From assembly GCF_016773205.1 (NCBI RefSeq), contig NZ_JAETWB010000001.1:372001-436000 (forward strand): DNA of 64,000 nucleotides, in the 5' to 3' direction. This DNA is from Belnapia arida. Lineage in GTDB: Bacteria > Pseudomonadota > Alphaproteobacteria > Acetobacterales > Acetobacteraceae. Under the pieces are notes generated by a model. It did no database searches and had not been told where the DNA came from. It saw nothing but the letters and a program-made list of their open reading frames with translations. Below, piece after piece: positions 63,440-64,000 of this stretch (its first letter is position 1; the number at the start of each line of letters is the position of its first letter). A program made the position numbers and the translations under genes.

Positions 63440-64000
63440 ATGACTGGGACGACCATCGTCACCCAGACCACGCCGCTGGCCGACCGTGCGGCGGAGTTCG
63501 GCGAGTGGCAGAGGCGGATGAGCGAGGCCGTCGCCGAGGCGCCCGGCTTCCTGCGCCAGGCAGTGATCCCGCCGCATCCGCCCACCCAGGTCGACTGGGT
63601 CATCCTGCAGCACTTCGCTGACCGGGACGCCGCCATCGCCTGGCTGCGCTCGCCGCTCCGCGCTGCGCGTCTGGCCGAGGCCCAGCCTCTCATCGAGGGG
63701 CGGGACGACGTGCATCTCGTCGCCGGCGAGGTGCGCGGGGAGCCGCCTGCGCCGGTCTCGCTCGTGGTCTCGACGCGCCTGAAGCCGGGCCAGGAGGCAG
63801 CCTTCCATGCCTGGGAGAGACGGATGGCCGCGGCGCAGGCCCGGGCGCCGGGCTTCCAGGGGTACCGGCTGGAGCCGCCGATCCCCGGCTTCCAGGAAGA
63901 TTGGCTGGCCATCGTCACCTTCGCCACGGACAACGATCTGAGGGCCTGGACACACTCGCCGGAGCGGGCACGGCTGCTGGCCGAGGTGGATGGCTTCACC
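63440..64000 (+). CDS. Tandem ABM-like (dimeric alpha-beta barrel) protein, 3' end beyond window
   Basis: At least 187 codons with no stop before the window end. Two successive copies of an antibiotic-biosynthesis-monooxygenase-like ferredoxin fold are visible: residues 1-90 (AAEFGEWQRRMSEAVAEAPG) and 105-180 (AAFHAWERRMAAAQARAPGF), both with the same W-R-R-M and APGF pattern. Such proteins act as monooxygenases or small-molecule-binding subunits. A GTG at 63431 overlaps the upstream stop and is an alternative start. It probably continues the Mo-hydroxylase operon. Confidence 0.7.
   Translation, partial: MTGTTIVTQTTPLADRAAEFGEWQRRMSEAVAEAPGFLRQAVIPPHPPTQVDWVILQHFADRDAAIAWLRSPLRAARLAEAQPLIEGRDDVHLVAGEVRGEPPAPVSLVVSTRLKPGQEAAFHAWERRMAAAQARAPGFQGYRLEPPIPGFQEDWLAIVTFATDNDLRAWTHSPERARLLAEVDGFT

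Overview
The window is very GC-rich, densely coded bacterial DNA. Genes are packed into operons with many ATGA/TGATG stop-start overlaps. A PQQ operon, several orphan Bug-type (TTT) solute receptors, molybdenum hydroxylases, queuosine genes and an Anbu cluster together suggest an alphaproteobacterium. A Roseomonas-like member of the Acetobacteraceae is the best guess; this is inferred from gene content, not from a marker gene. No rRNA, tRNA, CRISPR array, insertion sequence or phage gene was seen.

Layout. (1) 1-6.2 kb: the 5' part of asd on the minus strand, then pqqA, a strong hairpin, a secreted PQQ-type sugar dehydrogenase, a c-type cytochrome and pqqBCDE. (2) 6.2-14.7 kb: an anthranilate (2-aminobenzoate) degradation locus. 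The leftward operon is SDR, MarR regulator, enoyl-CoA hydratase, CoA ligase, RidA. The rightward one is the bifunctional anthraniloyl-CoA monooxygenase/reductase, an FAD monooxygenase and an enoyl-CoA hydratase. (3) 15.3-20.2 kb: a complete branched-chain-type (Liv) ABC importer with a terminal cupin gene. Its promoter region carries the same operator-like element as the anthranilate promoters. (4) 20.4-25.4 kb: two YsnF/DUF2382 stress proteins, a kynurenine-formamidase-like hydrolase, an Asp/Glu racemase-like protein, a Bug receptor and a GntR regulator. (5) 25.7-33.9 kb: AsmA-like protein, PsiF-like protein, a HELGH putative metalloprotease, a small protein with an amidase, a large secreted SGNH hydrolase with duplicated carbohydrate-binding-like domains, and a thiamine-diphosphate enzyme. 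(6) 34-37.3 kb: circularly permuted ATP-grasp, alpha-E and Anbu. (7) 37.3-47 kb: a catabolic-looking operon (Bug receptor, two-subunit Mo hydroxylase, 4,5-dihydroxyphthalate-decarboxylase-like protein, ADP-forming acyl-CoA synthetase), then a second, Tat-exported Mo hydroxylase. (8) 47.5-52.9 kb: queuosine genes queC, queG, queF, tgt and queA, interrupted by a caspase-like gene on the opposite strand. (9) 53-64 kb: a TauD-FAH-Bug-Ldh_2-lactate permease run, then a third Mo hydroxylase locus with an unknown secreted protein and a palindromic operator.

How they fit together. PQQ made by regions 1's pqq genes would load the dehydrogenase encoded in the same operon, with the cytochrome as electron acceptor. 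In regions 2 and 3, uptake, CoA activation, dearomatisation and ring processing of anthranilate appear to share one MarR-controlled regulon. A kynurenine-formamidase-like gene nearby may connect tryptophan breakdown to it. The strand composition also changes: the + strand is strongly C-rich up to about 25.4 kb whichever way genes run, then balanced or slightly G-rich.
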